A DNA stretch of 64,000 nucleotides, taken from assembly GCF_029873475.1 (NCBI RefSeq), contig NZ_CP123499.1, positions 2,232,001-2,296,000 on the forward strand. The letters are read 5' to 3'. This document shows positions 25,064 through 33,144 of the stretch, piece after piece. Every line of letters starts with the position of its first letter. Position 1 is the first letter of the stretch. The notes beneath the pieces were generated by a model. The model worked only from the letters and a program-made list of their open reading frames with translations, searched no databases and was not told the origin of the DNA. Origin of the DNA: Arsenophonus sp. aPb (lineage in GTDB: Bacteria > Pseudomonadota > Gammaproteobacteria > Enterobacterales > Enterobacteriaceae). A program made the position numbers and the translations under genes.

Positions 25064-25627
25064 TCAATTAGCGCGCTTTTTTAACCATTGCTGCTGATTG
25101 AGCCGATAAAGGATATGTTCCTCTAAGGGATGAGCCGATGGTAACGCCGGATGTAGAAAATTATGCGCATCTTTTTCCATGGCTAATTTTTTCATCAAAC
25201 ATTCAGAGGGATGATTAATCTTAGCGGTAAAAGAGACAATTTCCTGCATTTGTTGCTGTAGAAAAGCAAAATCTAATACGTGATGGGCGGCTTCATAAGC
25301 CAAGCCTTGCCGCCAAAATGGCTTAGCAAGGCGCCAACCAATTTCAATGCAAGGTACAAAAGGCAGATCATAAGTAGGAATATTAAGTCCAACAAAACCA
25401 ATAAATTGTTTCTGTGCTCGTACCTCTACTGCCCACAATCCCCAACCTTGCTGTTGGATAAACTTTTGCCTAATACTGTCAATGAATGCATCACTTTGTA
25501 TTTTTGAAAGTAAGTGTGGGAAATAACGCATAACATCAGGATCGCTATTAAGACGAAAGAAAGGGAGTCGATCCGCTTCTCGCCATTCCCTTAATATTAG
25601 ACGAGGAGTGTTTAAGATAATAACCAT
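25064..25627 (-). CDS. GNAT N-acetyltransferase, RimJ/RimL-like
   Basis: The 187 residues start with TPRLILREWREADRLPFFRLNSDPDVMRYFP, the RimJ/RimL-type opening. They continue with IEIGWRLAKPFWRQGLAYEA (acetyl-CoA binding region) and a C-terminal helix around NHPSECLMKKLAM. Proteins of this class acetylate ribosomal proteins or small molecules; the substrate here is unknown. It is monocistronic. Confidence 0.85.
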   Translation of the reverse strand: MVIILNTPRLILREWREADRLPFFRLNSDPDVMRYFPHLLSKIQSDAFIDSIRQKFIQQQGWGLWAVEVRAQKQFIGFVGLNIPTYDLPFVPCIEIGWRLAKPFWRQGLAYEAAHHVLDFAFLQQQMQEIVSFTAKINHPSECLMKKLAMEKDAHNFLHPALPSAHPLEEHILYRLNQQQWLKKRAN

Positions 25628-25700
25628 GCACTAACTACCGATTAAAAAAGATTTTACCATCAATATGACATGGCATTTTATCGCGTTAGCAGAAAAATGC

Positions 25701-26327
25701 TTATTTACTTTTAGGTAGTTCTTCAATGGTTTCTAATTTAATCACTTTTTCAGAGTGATGCTCAATTTTTTCAGACTGACCAATAAATATGCCACCACGC
25801 TTAATTGACATATGACTGACACGACTGATCCCACGCAATTCGCCATGTTCAAGAATATCTAGATTACTTCCCAAGCAAGCCCCATCAACTAAACCATCAA
25901 TAATCATATCAGGTGCTTCAATTTCACCTTCAATTTTGCCGCCCTGCATAATGTGAATTGTCCCTTCCGTCACTGTGACATTACCTTTAATATGTCCCCA
26001 GACATGAATATCACCTGAAATAGTAATGTTACCTTTAAAAAAGCTCTCTTCTGAAATAATTGTTACATCTTTTTGTTTAGGATCGCTTTTTTTATCACCT
26101 TTCATCACAAATATATTTGTATTTGAAGTATCTGACTTTTTATTTCTAAACATCGAGATCAACCTCACTCTTATAACGATAAATTGCAGGATGAGAACGA
26201 ATGAAAAAACTAAAACAAAAAACCATGTCTTCGCAATCATATTTGTTATATACAAGACTACGACTAGTACCCATAGGAACCAGATAAAATAAAGACACAA
26301 ATTTTCTTTATCGCTAAATGTTTTCAT
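25701..26327 (-). CDS. ccmA: Membrane-anchored bactofilin (CcmA-like)
   Basis: Polymer-forming cytoskeletal protein. The 208 residues start with two hydrophobic segments (about 11-29 and 34-53), then a linker rich in Lys and Asp. The bactofilin beta-helix domain follows (about 88-185), with short repeats such as GNITISGDIHVWGHIKGNVTV and GGKIEGEIEAPDMIIDGLVDG. The same two-TM plus bactofilin layout is known from Proteus mirabilis CcmA, which affects cell shape and motility. It stands alone here. Confidence 0.85.
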   Translation of the reverse strand: MKTFSDKENLCLYFIWFLWVLVVVLYITNMIAKTWFFVLVFSFVLILQFIVIRVRLISMFRNKKSDTSNTNIFVMKGDKKSDPKQKDVTIISEESFFKGNITISGDIHVWGHIKGNVTVTEGTIHIMQGGKIEGEIEAPDMIIDGLVDGACLGSNLDILEHGELRGISRVSHMSIKRGGIFIGQSEKIEHHSEKVIKLETIEELPKSK

Positions 26328-26750
26328 TCTTATCTAATAAACTCATTAATGATACCTAACCAGAAATTATGCAACTGAACTACTAGTATAGAATATCAAC
26401 TGGTGCTGGTATTGATATAGTGATTAACACGACAGAAAGGCAATTTATATTGAAATTAATAGCAGACCAAGGCGTTATTGAAACTAACGGTAAACAAAGT
26501 AAAAATCCGCATTCCCTATTAGGATACACATAAATCCTTATGCCTAATTTAGCCCTGAATACCGTTAGGGCGCTCACTATAAGATTATATTATGCAATGA
26601 AATATCAAGTTTACGCTAAAGATTTATTACATTCCGCTGGCTTTAGTGAAATTAGCTAAAAATTGATCTAATTAGTCCTGTTAGTTAATAAAAAAAGTTA
26701 AAATAACACTAATCAAGGATAAATATTCACCTTCTCACTGAGTCAGCCGT
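26328..26750. other. Intergenic stretch without a supported gene
   Basis: About 420 bases between the bactofilin and napF. A short leftward frame (26383-26577) is open but has no ribosome site or recognisable product. A rightward stretch from about 26420 to 26660 reads like degraded coding sequence with several stops. I could not tie it to any family. No tRNA or repeat is seen. Confidence 0.4.
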
Positions 26751-27332
26751 ATGGCAAATGATAAACAAGATGAAAGCTACTATCGTGCATTCATGTCACA
26801 TCGTTATGTTAGCCGTCGCGGATTGCTGCGAGGATTATTTAGCGCCAGTAAGACACTTACCCCTGACCGCACCAATCAGACTATCGCTCGACAAGTTGGC
26901 CGCCCACCACAAGCGATTAATGAAACTGATTTTCTGCAACGATGTATTGGCTGCGACAAATGCCGGCAAGCTTGCCCCTATGGCCTAATCTCAATTAATC
27001 ATAATTTGGCTGAGATCAATATCGATTTTTGCTGCTGCACGACCGACAACTGTCTTGCCTGTACGCTGGTTTGCCCTACCGGCGCGCTCAATCAGCAAAT
27101 AAAACCCGATACCGCACTTTGGCCGGATATCGCTCAATCTTGTTTTGGTCGCCATGATAACAGTTGCCGTTTATGTGTTCATGATTGCCCACAACAGGCG
27201 CTCTCGTTTTCAGCAGAAAATTGGCTGATAATTGATGAAATAAAGTGTGATGGCTGCGGTCAATGTCAAATTGCTTGCATACATGGATTGTTGACCCTAA
27301 AACCGGGTCAACCACAATTGACTCAAATTTAA
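26751..27332 (+). CDS. napF: NapF-like ferredoxin-type protein
   Basis: The 193-residue iron-sulfur protein begins with a Ser-Arg-Arg-Gly stretch (VSRRGLLRG), as NapF does. It carries Cys clusters CIGCDKCRQACP, a CCCTTDNCLACTLVCP block, CRLCVHDCP and CDGCGQCQIAC. NapF helps mature or energise the periplasmic nitrate reductase NapA in the cytoplasm. No napA, napB, napC or napD gene is present in the window, so it is an orphan copy here. The second cluster region has an unusually Cys-rich FCCCTTDNC. Confidence 0.82.
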   Translation: MANDKQDESYYRAFMSHRYVSRRGLLRGLFSASKTLTPDRTNQTIARQVGRPPQAINETDFLQRCIGCDKCRQACPYGLISINHNLAEINIDFCCCTTDNCLACTLVCPTGALNQQIKPDTALWPDIAQSCFGRHDNSCRLCVHDCPQQALSFSAENWLIIDEIKCDGCGQCQIACIHGLLTLKPGQPQLTQI

Positions 27333-27397
27333 CTTCAAAGCCGATAAACTAAAATCATAGACTGTAATATAACTAACTTTATAACAAGGTAAAACAT

Positions 27398-27877
27398 ATG
27401 CATATTAAACGGGCAACCACCAGCGACTTTGCTCAATTAATCCTAATTTGGGAAAATTCGGTACGGGCGACTCATGATTTTCTGCCAGAAAAAATGATCG
27501 CCACGTTACGTCCACTAATTTTAAATAATTATCTACCTAATTTGCAGGTTTACATGTCAGTGGATGAGCAAAATAGTATTACCGGTTTTATGGCTATTGA
27601 ACAAAATCGGTTAGAAATGCTATTTATCGCGCCTACTTCACGCAGAAAGGGCATTGGCAAAGCACTACTGCAATATGCGGTAACCCATTTCGCTGTCAAT
27701 GAAGTGGATGTTAATGAGCAAAATAAACAAGCGATAGATTTTTATCAACGGCAAGGTTTTAAGGTTTATGATCGCTCCGAATTAGATGGCGAAGGCAATC
27801 CTTTTCCACTATTACATCTGCGGCTGGGAGATTCTAATATTGGCAATCTGGAAAACAGGGTTTCGGCTGCAAATTGA
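27398..27877 (+). CDS. yjaB: GNAT acetyltransferase YjaB
   Basis: The 159 residues follow E. coli YjaB: SVRATHDFLPEK, IEQNRLEMLFIAPTSRRKGIGKALLQYA (acetyl-CoA loop RRKGIG), DVNEQNKQAIDFYQRQGF and RSELDGEGNPFPLLHL. The last 12-15 residues (GDSNIGNLENRVSAAN) extend past the E. coli end and overlap the convergent exsB by 44 bases. The tail therefore seems to be borrowed from the type III secretion island border. Confidence 0.88.
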   Translation: MHIKRATTSDFAQLILIWENSVRATHDFLPEKMIATLRPLILNNYLPNLQVYMSVDEQNSITGFMAIEQNRLEMLFIAPTSRRKGIGKALLQYAVTHFAVNEVDVNEQNKQAIDFYQRQGFKVYDRSELDGEGNPFPLLHLRLGDSNIGNLENRVSAAN

Positions 27878-28229
27878 TAGTGAGCTTTTTTTCATTCTCA
27901 ATAACTTGCTGATAAATTGCTTGAATAAATTGACTATCCGACCAGGCTAAGGTTGCCTGTAGATAAATTTTTTGTTGCGCTTGGTAGATTTCAGGTGCAG
28001 TAAAAGTAAAAGCGAGCGGTAGTAAATTCAAACGGTATTGTAACTGGTTAATGAGCAATAACCGCCCATTAGTTTGGGCGTAAAAGCGAATATTAACCTC
28101 TGCTGTTTTATACAATCGCACCGGCATCGTAACTTTACCCGTTACAATCGTTTGTAACGGATCATTCGGCTGATAATGAATACAGCCGGTTAAACAGCCT
28201 ATAGCAACCAATATGGCATAATGCTTCAT
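27834..28229 (-). CDS. exsB: T3SS pilotin lipoprotein (ExsB/YscW/VirG family)
   Basis: Outer-membrane lipoprotein that helps the secretin SctC reach and assemble in the outer membrane. It has a lipobox (IGCLTGC, lipidated Cys about 16) and a beta-sandwich domain with VTGKVTMPVRLYKTAEVNI. The C-terminal LQPKPCFPDCQY closely resembles the PKTCYPNC end of Yersinia YscW. At 131 residues it equals the YscW length. It overlaps exsE by 4 bases. The order exsC-exsE-exsB is as in Pseudomonas, but exsA does not follow. Confidence 0.85.
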   Translation of the reverse strand: MKHYAILVAIGCLTGCIHYQPNDPLQTIVTGKVTMPVRLYKTAEVNIRFYAQTNGRLLLINQLQYRLNLLPLAFTFTAPEIYQAQQKIYLQATLAWSDSQFIQAIYQQVIENEKKLTINLQPKPCFPDCQY

Positions 28230-28459
28230 AACACTTCTATGTGGCGTGTCGCTAGCGGCGAGTGAGTACCTTGTACTAAACGCGCCAAATGCTGTTGTTG
28301 CTGTACAGTAAGATCCGGCAACATCTCAGATAATAGGGGTCTATTTTGCTCTATCTGTCTATCCACTGACACATTTCTGCCATTAAAAAGCCGAGATGAT
28401 ACAATGGGATCACTGTAAACCGCCTGATTTAAAGTTACTTGTTTGATTAGCATAATCAT
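28226..28459 (-). CDS. exsE: Probable ExsE, secreted regulator of the T3SS switch
   Basis: In Pseudomonas, ExsE binds ExsC until it is secreted through the type III system; its loss from the cell frees ExsC and turns transcription on. This 77-residue protein lies exactly between exsC and exsB and has the same size as ExsE (about 80). It also shares a similar pattern (FNGRNVSVDR; HLARLVQG; SPLATRHIEVL at the end). Direct similarity is weak, so position carries much of the call. It is coupled to exsC by a one-base overlap. Confidence 0.7.
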   Translation of the reverse strand: MIMLIKQVTLNQAVYSDPIVSSRLFNGRNVSVDRQIEQNRPLLSEMLPDLTVQQQQHLARLVQGTHSPLATRHIEVL

Positions 28460-28902
28460 TACACCTTCATTCCTTGAAATTGACCTTTATAAACTGACTT
28501 TTTTACCGGTTCACACAATAATTCCTGCCAAAATTCAGCATGATCGAGTATTGACGTCAATCGATATTCAAATTTATCTAATGTCAAATTGGCAATCGTT
28601 ATTTGACTATATAATTGTATTTTTAAACTGCTTTCGTCGAAACCAAAATGCAGATTAAATTGATACCAATAACGATTAAAGCTTGCTAACTGACGAAAAA
28701 TTCCCTCACTCACATCTGATAAATCAGCAATATCTATCTGCAACGCAAGCAATTCTTGTTCCTGCAGAAAAATACAACAAACCTGTAATTTTTCATCAAA
28801 GCGTAACGCCGCAATTCCTTCTTGATTAAGCGTCAATAGCGGTAATTGATATTTCTGACTAAACTGGCCAAAAATCCGATCAATGCAATCTTTAACATCC
28901 AT
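28459..28902 (-). CDS. exsC: T3SS chaperone/anti-antiactivator ExsC
   Basis: ExsC is a class I type III chaperone for ExsE and, when free, sequesters the antiactivator ExsD. The 147 residues show the strong signature EGIFRQLASFNRYWYQFNLHFGFDE (about 65-90) and ILDHAEFWQELL near the end, nearly identical to Pseudomonas ExsC. It is first in an exsC-exsE-exsB unit, which is preceded by a candidate ExsA box directly after the popD terminator. Confidence 0.92.
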   Translation of the reverse strand: MDVKDCIDRIFGQFSQKYQLPLLTLNQEGIAALRFDEKLQVCCIFLQEQELLALQIDIADLSDVSEGIFRQLASFNRYWYQFNLHFGFDESSLKIQLYSQITIANLTLDKFEYRLTSILDHAEFWQELLCEPVKKSVYKGQFQGMKV

Positions 28903-28950
28903 ATTTCTCTCCCGGCAATTTAGTCATAAGCTAACGTTTGAATTGTCATT

Positions 28951-28977
28951 TCTCTGTCAAATATCGCTATTTTTTTA
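28951..28977 (-). promoter_or_regulatory. Candidate ExsA-binding box before exsC
   Basis: On the minus strand an A-run followed by TAGCGATATTTGACA lies about 50 bases before exsC. It shares AAAAATAGCGA with the box before yscX. The spacing to TGACA is shorter than the ExsA/LcrF consensus, so this is less certain than the yscX box. Confidence 0.45.
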
Positions 28978-28980
28978 CTA

Positions 28981-29013
28981 AAAAAAGGCAGAACATATCG
29001 ATGGTCTGCCTTT
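28981..29013 (-). terminator. Rho-independent terminator after popD
   Basis: Minus-strand stem AAAGGCAGA / TCTGCCTTT (arms at 29005-29013 and 28984-28992, 12-base loop) runs into a stretch of Ts. It starts 18 bases after the popD stop. Confidence 0.85.
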
Positions 29014-29031
29014 AAGTAAAATTGATGGACA

Positions 29032-29946
29032 TTAAGCAGCCGGAGTGGCAGCCCGTAATGCCTGAGATTGCCCTTGAGAAAGCTGAATCATCAACTGGTT
29101 AAGTTTAGTGCTTAAACCATTCAAATAATCTGTTTCATTACGACTCTTTTGCTGCACTTGCTGAGCACTATTTTCTTTAACTTGTTCTTGCGTGACGGTC
29201 TGTTGAGTTTTTATCTCCTTTGCGCCACTAAATTTATCAACCAATGAGCTTCCTTGCTGAAGTGCCGAGTTAGCTAAATCAAACCACTTTTGACTCGCAG
29301 CGCTAGCATCATTCAACGTTTTCAATTGCAGGTTATCAGCTTTATTCAGATCCTTTAATTTAGCTATTTCAACTTTCAAATTATCTTTTTGCTTGACTGA
29401 TAATGTTTTATCTTTCAGTTGGCTAGTTTTGGTCTTAACCAGTTCGGTACGTTCATTAATTGATTGCTGTAACGTATTTTTCTGCTGCTGGGTTTTATTG
29501 GCTTTAAAAGCCGATATCGCACTTAATGCTGTCATGCCAAAGTTTAATACCCCGGAAACAATGGATAAGGCTAACTGCCAATCCGAGTTTTTGTCCATCT
29601 CCTGCGCTTGTTTTTTCTGACTTTCTGCTGCCGCGGTAGCCTGATTAGTGGCAACGGCATCATTTGATTGGCGTACCTGTTGCTGGGCTTTAACCAGCAA
29701 AGCAATACAATCCATCATTTGCGTGGCAGTACTTAACAATTGACTGGCATTAATTAGATCCAATTTAGGCGCGGCTAATTTGACACTGTCAGTTGATTGT
29801 TTTGCCGTTGGCTGAGTTTTTGGTAACGTCTGTATCTCAACTTTGTTTACAGCCTCACTTTTTTTTGTCGCTGTACTCTTTACCACGGGTGCGGCATCGT
29901 GAGTATTAGCCAGTGGACGGTGTTGCATATTATTGATAGTAGCCAT
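29032..29946 (-). CDS. popD: T3SS minor translocator, YopD/PopD family (SctB)
   Basis: Forms the host-membrane pore together with the YopB/PopB-type protein. The 304 residues have one hydrophobic segment (LALSIVSGVLNFGMTALSAISAF, about 125-147), flanking coiled-coil Gln/Lys-rich regions, and a C-terminal amphipathic helix before LRAATPAA. The order lcrV-lcrH-popB-popD is conserved with Yersinia and Pseudomonas. It ends at a clear terminator. Confidence 0.87.
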   Translation of the reverse strand: MATINNMQHRPLANTHDAAPVVKSTATKKSEAVNKVEIQTLPKTQPTAKQSTDSVKLAAPKLDLINASQLLSTATQMMDCIALLVKAQQQVRQSNDAVATNQATAAAESQKKQAQEMDKNSDWQLALSIVSGVLNFGMTALSAISAFKANKTQQQKNTLQQSINERTELVKTKTSQLKDKTLSVKQKDNLKVEIAKLKDLNKADNLQLKTLNDASAASQKWFDLANSALQQGSSLVDKFSGAKEIKTQQTVTQEQVKENSAQQVQQKSRNETDYLNGLSTKLNQLMIQLSQGQSQALRAATPAA

Positions 29947-29990
29947 ATAAATCTCCTTATTAACAGCTAATAACAGCCAATTAATTTCTA

Positions 29991-31139
29991 TTAAATTGTT
30001 TTCGGACGCACTGCTAGCTCACGCAATACTTCTCCTTTTTCATGGAGCATCTGTGCCAGTGTTTCCATCACCTGCTGATAATCATCGGTCATTTTTGCTA
30101 ACTCACTATTGAGTTTATCTAAAATACTTTGACTCATAGTCATCACACTTTCGAGCATTTTAGCATCGGCTATTTTGTCACTGGCAATACTATGCGTGAT
30201 GGAGCTGGCCAATTGTGACGCAGTTTCTCCGACATCAGCGACTAAATTACCAACCTCTAAACCAGTCTTAACATTATTGGCCACCGATTGAGTTGTCGCC
30301 GTTACACCGGAAGAGACCATAGCAGGCAATTTAGCGGTAACCTCAGCTGCTTTACCGCCAATTTTGGCGCCAACTTGGGCAATGGCTGTCGCTGCTGGCC
30401 CGCCAAAACTGACCGCAATGGAAGCAATACCCACTGCAATTTGTATTCCCATCAAGGTCGGCCCTAACCATTTCATCGTTTCAGGACTGATCAACCCAGC
30501 GGCAGCCGCTTCTTGGACAATTTGGTTAGCCGCACTGGCCACCGCTCCGGCAATCATTAATGCGCCAGCCACCGCACCGACACCCGTGGCGACCAAAATA
30601 GCACCGACTACGGCCGAAACAGCGGTACTAATCCAACCAAATATTTTGGCGGCCAAACCCGATTTTTGCGACTGCTTTACCGCATCTTCCGATTCTTGGA
30701 TTTTGGTCTGATTTTCATCCATTTTTAACGCATTTTGCTGTTTAATACGTTGAATATCTTCTAATTTCAATTTTTGCTGATTAGTTTGTAATTCACTAGT
30801 CACTTTACTTAATTCCACCTCAAACGAGGCCGGTGAAGTTAATGCCAGCGAAAGTAGCTTCAGTGATGATTTCACATCAATTGCCGGTACTACCTCCTGT
30901 TGCAAAACATTCAATTTTGCTAACAGTGCGTCACTATTGGTTGATTTTGCAGCCAAATTAGCATTCGGTTCTGGCAGTAACACTCGATTAGGTTATAACG
31001 ATGGCTTTGCTGCTGATAAAGTCGGACTTTTTTCCAATGCGATATTAGGTATGCTCTTTTTTGCAATTGGCGTAATAGAGCTATTATTAACTAGGTTTTG
31101 AACACTACTGCTATCGGGTTTAGTGGTGATTGTGCTCAT
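29991..31139 (-). pseudogene. popB: T3SS major translocator YopB/PopB (SctE), interrupted by in-frame TAA
   Basis: The natural start is the ATG at 31139, with GGGAG 7 bases upstream and overlapping lcrH by 20 bases. Translation gives MSTITTKPDSSSVQNL and so on for 48 codons. It then meets TAA (complement of 30993-30995) and continues in the same frame as PNRVLLPEPNANL for another 330 residues. Including the N-terminus the protein would be about 382 residues, close to PopB (390) and YopB (401). Two hydrophobic segments (ISTAVSAVVGAILVATGVGAVAG and IQIAVGIASIAVSFGGPAA) form the pore hairpin. A GTG at 30983 could restart translation, but it lacks a ribosome site. Either the gene is broken, a Gln/Lys/Glu codon was mutated recently, or there is suppression or reinitiation. 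Confidence 0.82.
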
Positions 31140-31626
31140 TTTGCTGCTCCCTTTTTATATTAATCACTTCCAACATGGTTTCAGCCTGTAAGACAATATC
31201 TTCATATTCCGGCTTATCGGTCGCTAATAAACGCGCCGATTCAAAACCACATTGTGCGCCATCAAAATCATTCAATTGCATTAAACATTCGGCGGCATGA
31301 AACGGAAATCGGGGATCATTCACATCTAAAAAAGTAGCGAAGCTATAAGTTTCTAATGCCGCACTCCAATTCTCTGTTGCTTGGCGGCAAGCTCCTAGAC
31401 CTAAAAAAAAACGGCTATCATAGTGATCTAACATACAAAGCAGTTGAAAAACCGCCATTGCATCTTGTTGTTTACCGGATTGATACAGGTTATAAGCCAG
31501 GGTATAAAATTGCTCTAGCTCATCAGCAGAAATCTCCTTCAACATCGCGAGGGTACCACCGCTAGTTAAAAAAGACTCAATTTCCTGTTCCATATTGCCT
31601 GCTGTGGTTGCCATTTGCTGTTCCAT
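31120..31626 (-). CDS. lcrH: T3SS translocator chaperone LcrH/PcrH/SycD
   Basis: Class II chaperone that keeps the two translocators soluble before secretion. The 168 residues contain tandem TPR motifs (AYNLYQSGKQQDAMAVFQLLCMLD; FFLGLGACRQATENWSAALETYSFA; FPFHAAECLMQLNDFDGAQCGFESA). AGGAAAG precedes the ATG. It lies between lcrV and popB, its clients' operon. Confidence 0.93.
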   Translation of the reverse strand: MEQQMATTAGNMEQEIESFLTSGGTLAMLKEISADELEQFYTLAYNLYQSGKQQDAMAVFQLLCMLDHYDSRFFLGLGACRQATENWSAALETYSFATFLDVNDPRFPFHAAECLMQLNDFDGAQCGFESARLLATDKPEYEDIVLQAETMLEVINIKREQQNEHNHH

Positions 31627-31635
31627 ATGCTTTCC

Positions 31636-32595
31636 TTAAATTGCTCTCAGAATATCCTGGATAACTGAGTCATATTTTTGAATAAAACGATTGAGTGCTT
31701 CGATGGCGGCGTTATAACGTCCACTAATATCATTCAATCGAGTGGTTTTCTCACTAATACTGTCAGACAATGGCCGAGAACGATCACTGACCATAGTAGA
31801 AAAATTAGCCAGCCGGTTATTATCTTTATCATACTTATAGGTGTTCTCTACCCGACCCATCGCGCCACTCTTTTTATCAGCACTGAGTAAAAATTGTTTT
31901 ATTGTCACCGTGGTTGAGGATGGCGCAATTTTTTGCAATAGCGTGTATTCAGCTTTAGTTTGAAATTCTACCGCCGACGAATAGCCATAAAGCCGATAAT
32001 CCATTAAATTGATACCATTCTGATCGGTATTAATTGTTTGTGAGCTGGCGGCTGATAACGCGCTATTAATTTCCGACTGTATAACACTATAAACTTTCAT
32101 CTCAGCAGAAATTTCTTCCAGTTCAGTTTTCAGCTCTTTACGTTTATTATCGTGATAGACCATATTTTCGGCAAACACAGCAATAATATCTTCATCCAGA
32201 TTGGCATAAGAAAAGTAGCTTTCTATCACGGTTAACAGCATATTGGCCGATACCAAGGAAGCACCTTGTCGTTGGCTATCTAACTTTGCCATAAAATTTT
32301 GAATATCATTTTCGGCATCAGTTAAATTTTTTATATTACGTGGCAGCGCCAATTGAAAAATCTGACTAAATAATTGTTCTAATTTGTCCCTGTCAGCAGC
32401 AATATTGGCATCTAACGTTTGCTTACCACCGGCCACCGATTGATCTAATTCTACTCTTACGCCCGATTGAGCTAATTTATTGATAATTGCATTGGTTATT
32501 TTATTAATATCCGGCGTTGCAGTTGTCGGTGCCAAAAGATTATTGATATAATTTTGGTTTGTTACGTTATTAGAAGATCCATTTATGGTAGCCAT
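31636..32595 (-). CDS. lcrV: T3SS needle-tip protein LcrV/PcrV (SctA)
   Basis: Caps the needle and positions the translocon. The 319 residues end with a long coiled-coil helix carrying the family signature SDRSRPLSDSISEKTTRLNDISGRYNAAIEALNRFIQKYDSVIQ, almost the same as in Yersinia LcrV. It begins a transcript unit 114 bases after lcrR; the usual upstream partner lcrG is not there. Confidence 0.93.
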   Translation of the reverse strand: MATINGSSNNVTNQNYINNLLAPTTATPDINKITNAIINKLAQSGVRVELDQSVAGGKQTLDANIAADRDKLEQLFSQIFQLALPRNIKNLTDAENDIQNFMAKLDSQRQGASLVSANMLLTVIESYFSYANLDEDIIAVFAENMVYHDNKRKELKTELEEISAEMKVYSVIQSEINSALSAASSQTINTDQNGINLMDYRLYGYSSAVEFQTKAEYTLLQKIAPSSTTVTIKQFLLSADKKSGAMGRVENTYKYDKDNNRLANFSTMVSDRSRPLSDSISEKTTRLNDISGRYNAAIEALNRFIQKYDSVIQDILRAI

Positions 32596-32709
32596 AACTA
32601 TTCCCTGTGATTAAATAATAAAATCATCCTCACGTTAAATTCTATTAAAATAAATAAGGTTAAAATCTCTTTATTATTTCAATCTAACGTAAATTTAATA
32701 ACTATTCTG

Positions 32710-33144
32710 TCAGTTAGCGGATAATATTTTTTTAATTTTGTTATCTTTTAAACTAATCACTTTACCCACTGCTAATTCAAACCAGCCGCTGTCAACTTCA
32801 ACCGCCCCTGTCCAGCGTTGATAAAATTGTTGTAATCGCTGTTGCGTTAAAGGTGATCGACTTAATACATTAACTTGACCATATAAAGAATAGTGTTCAC
32901 CTAATACTTCTTTTACAATATCGGCCAAAATATATAATGGCTTAAATGCATTACCTAAGCCTAAATTTTTTTCTTTTCGTCTTAACATTAAAATCCATAT
33001 TCGGCTTCCTTCACAACGCCAGGCAATTTCAATATTATTAATTACGGTAAAATAGCCTATAGGCCAATGGCTTTTTTGCCAATAATAGGGAGCGACAAAA
33101 TAGCCTTGTTGTTTAAAATAATTATCTAAGGGATCGCTATTCAT
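32710..33144 (-). CDS. lcrR: LcrR/PcrR family T3SS protein
   Basis: The 144-residue protein matches LcrR in size, position and blocks such as YFVAPYYWQKSHWPIGYFTV and IAWRCEGSRIWILMLRR. Its role is poorly known in Yersinia, where it is linked to LcrG expression and the calcium response. It overlaps the end of sctV by 4 bases. Confidence 0.85.
   Translation of the reverse strand: MNSDPLDNYFKQQGYFVAPYYWQKSHWPIGYFTVINNIEIAWRCEGSRIWILMLRRKEKNLGLGNAFKPLYILADIVKEVLGEHYSLYGQVNVLSRSPLTQQRLQQFYQRWTGAVEVDSGWFELAVGKVISLKDNKIKKILSAN

Noticed and set aside
26383..26577. 64-residue leftward frame
   Set aside because: No ribosome site or recognisable motif; lies in a stretch that looks non-coding or decayed.
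32596..32709. lcrG hidden in the lcrR-lcrV gap
   Set aside because: Only 114 bases and no open frame of useful length on the minus strand; LcrG needs about 95 codons.
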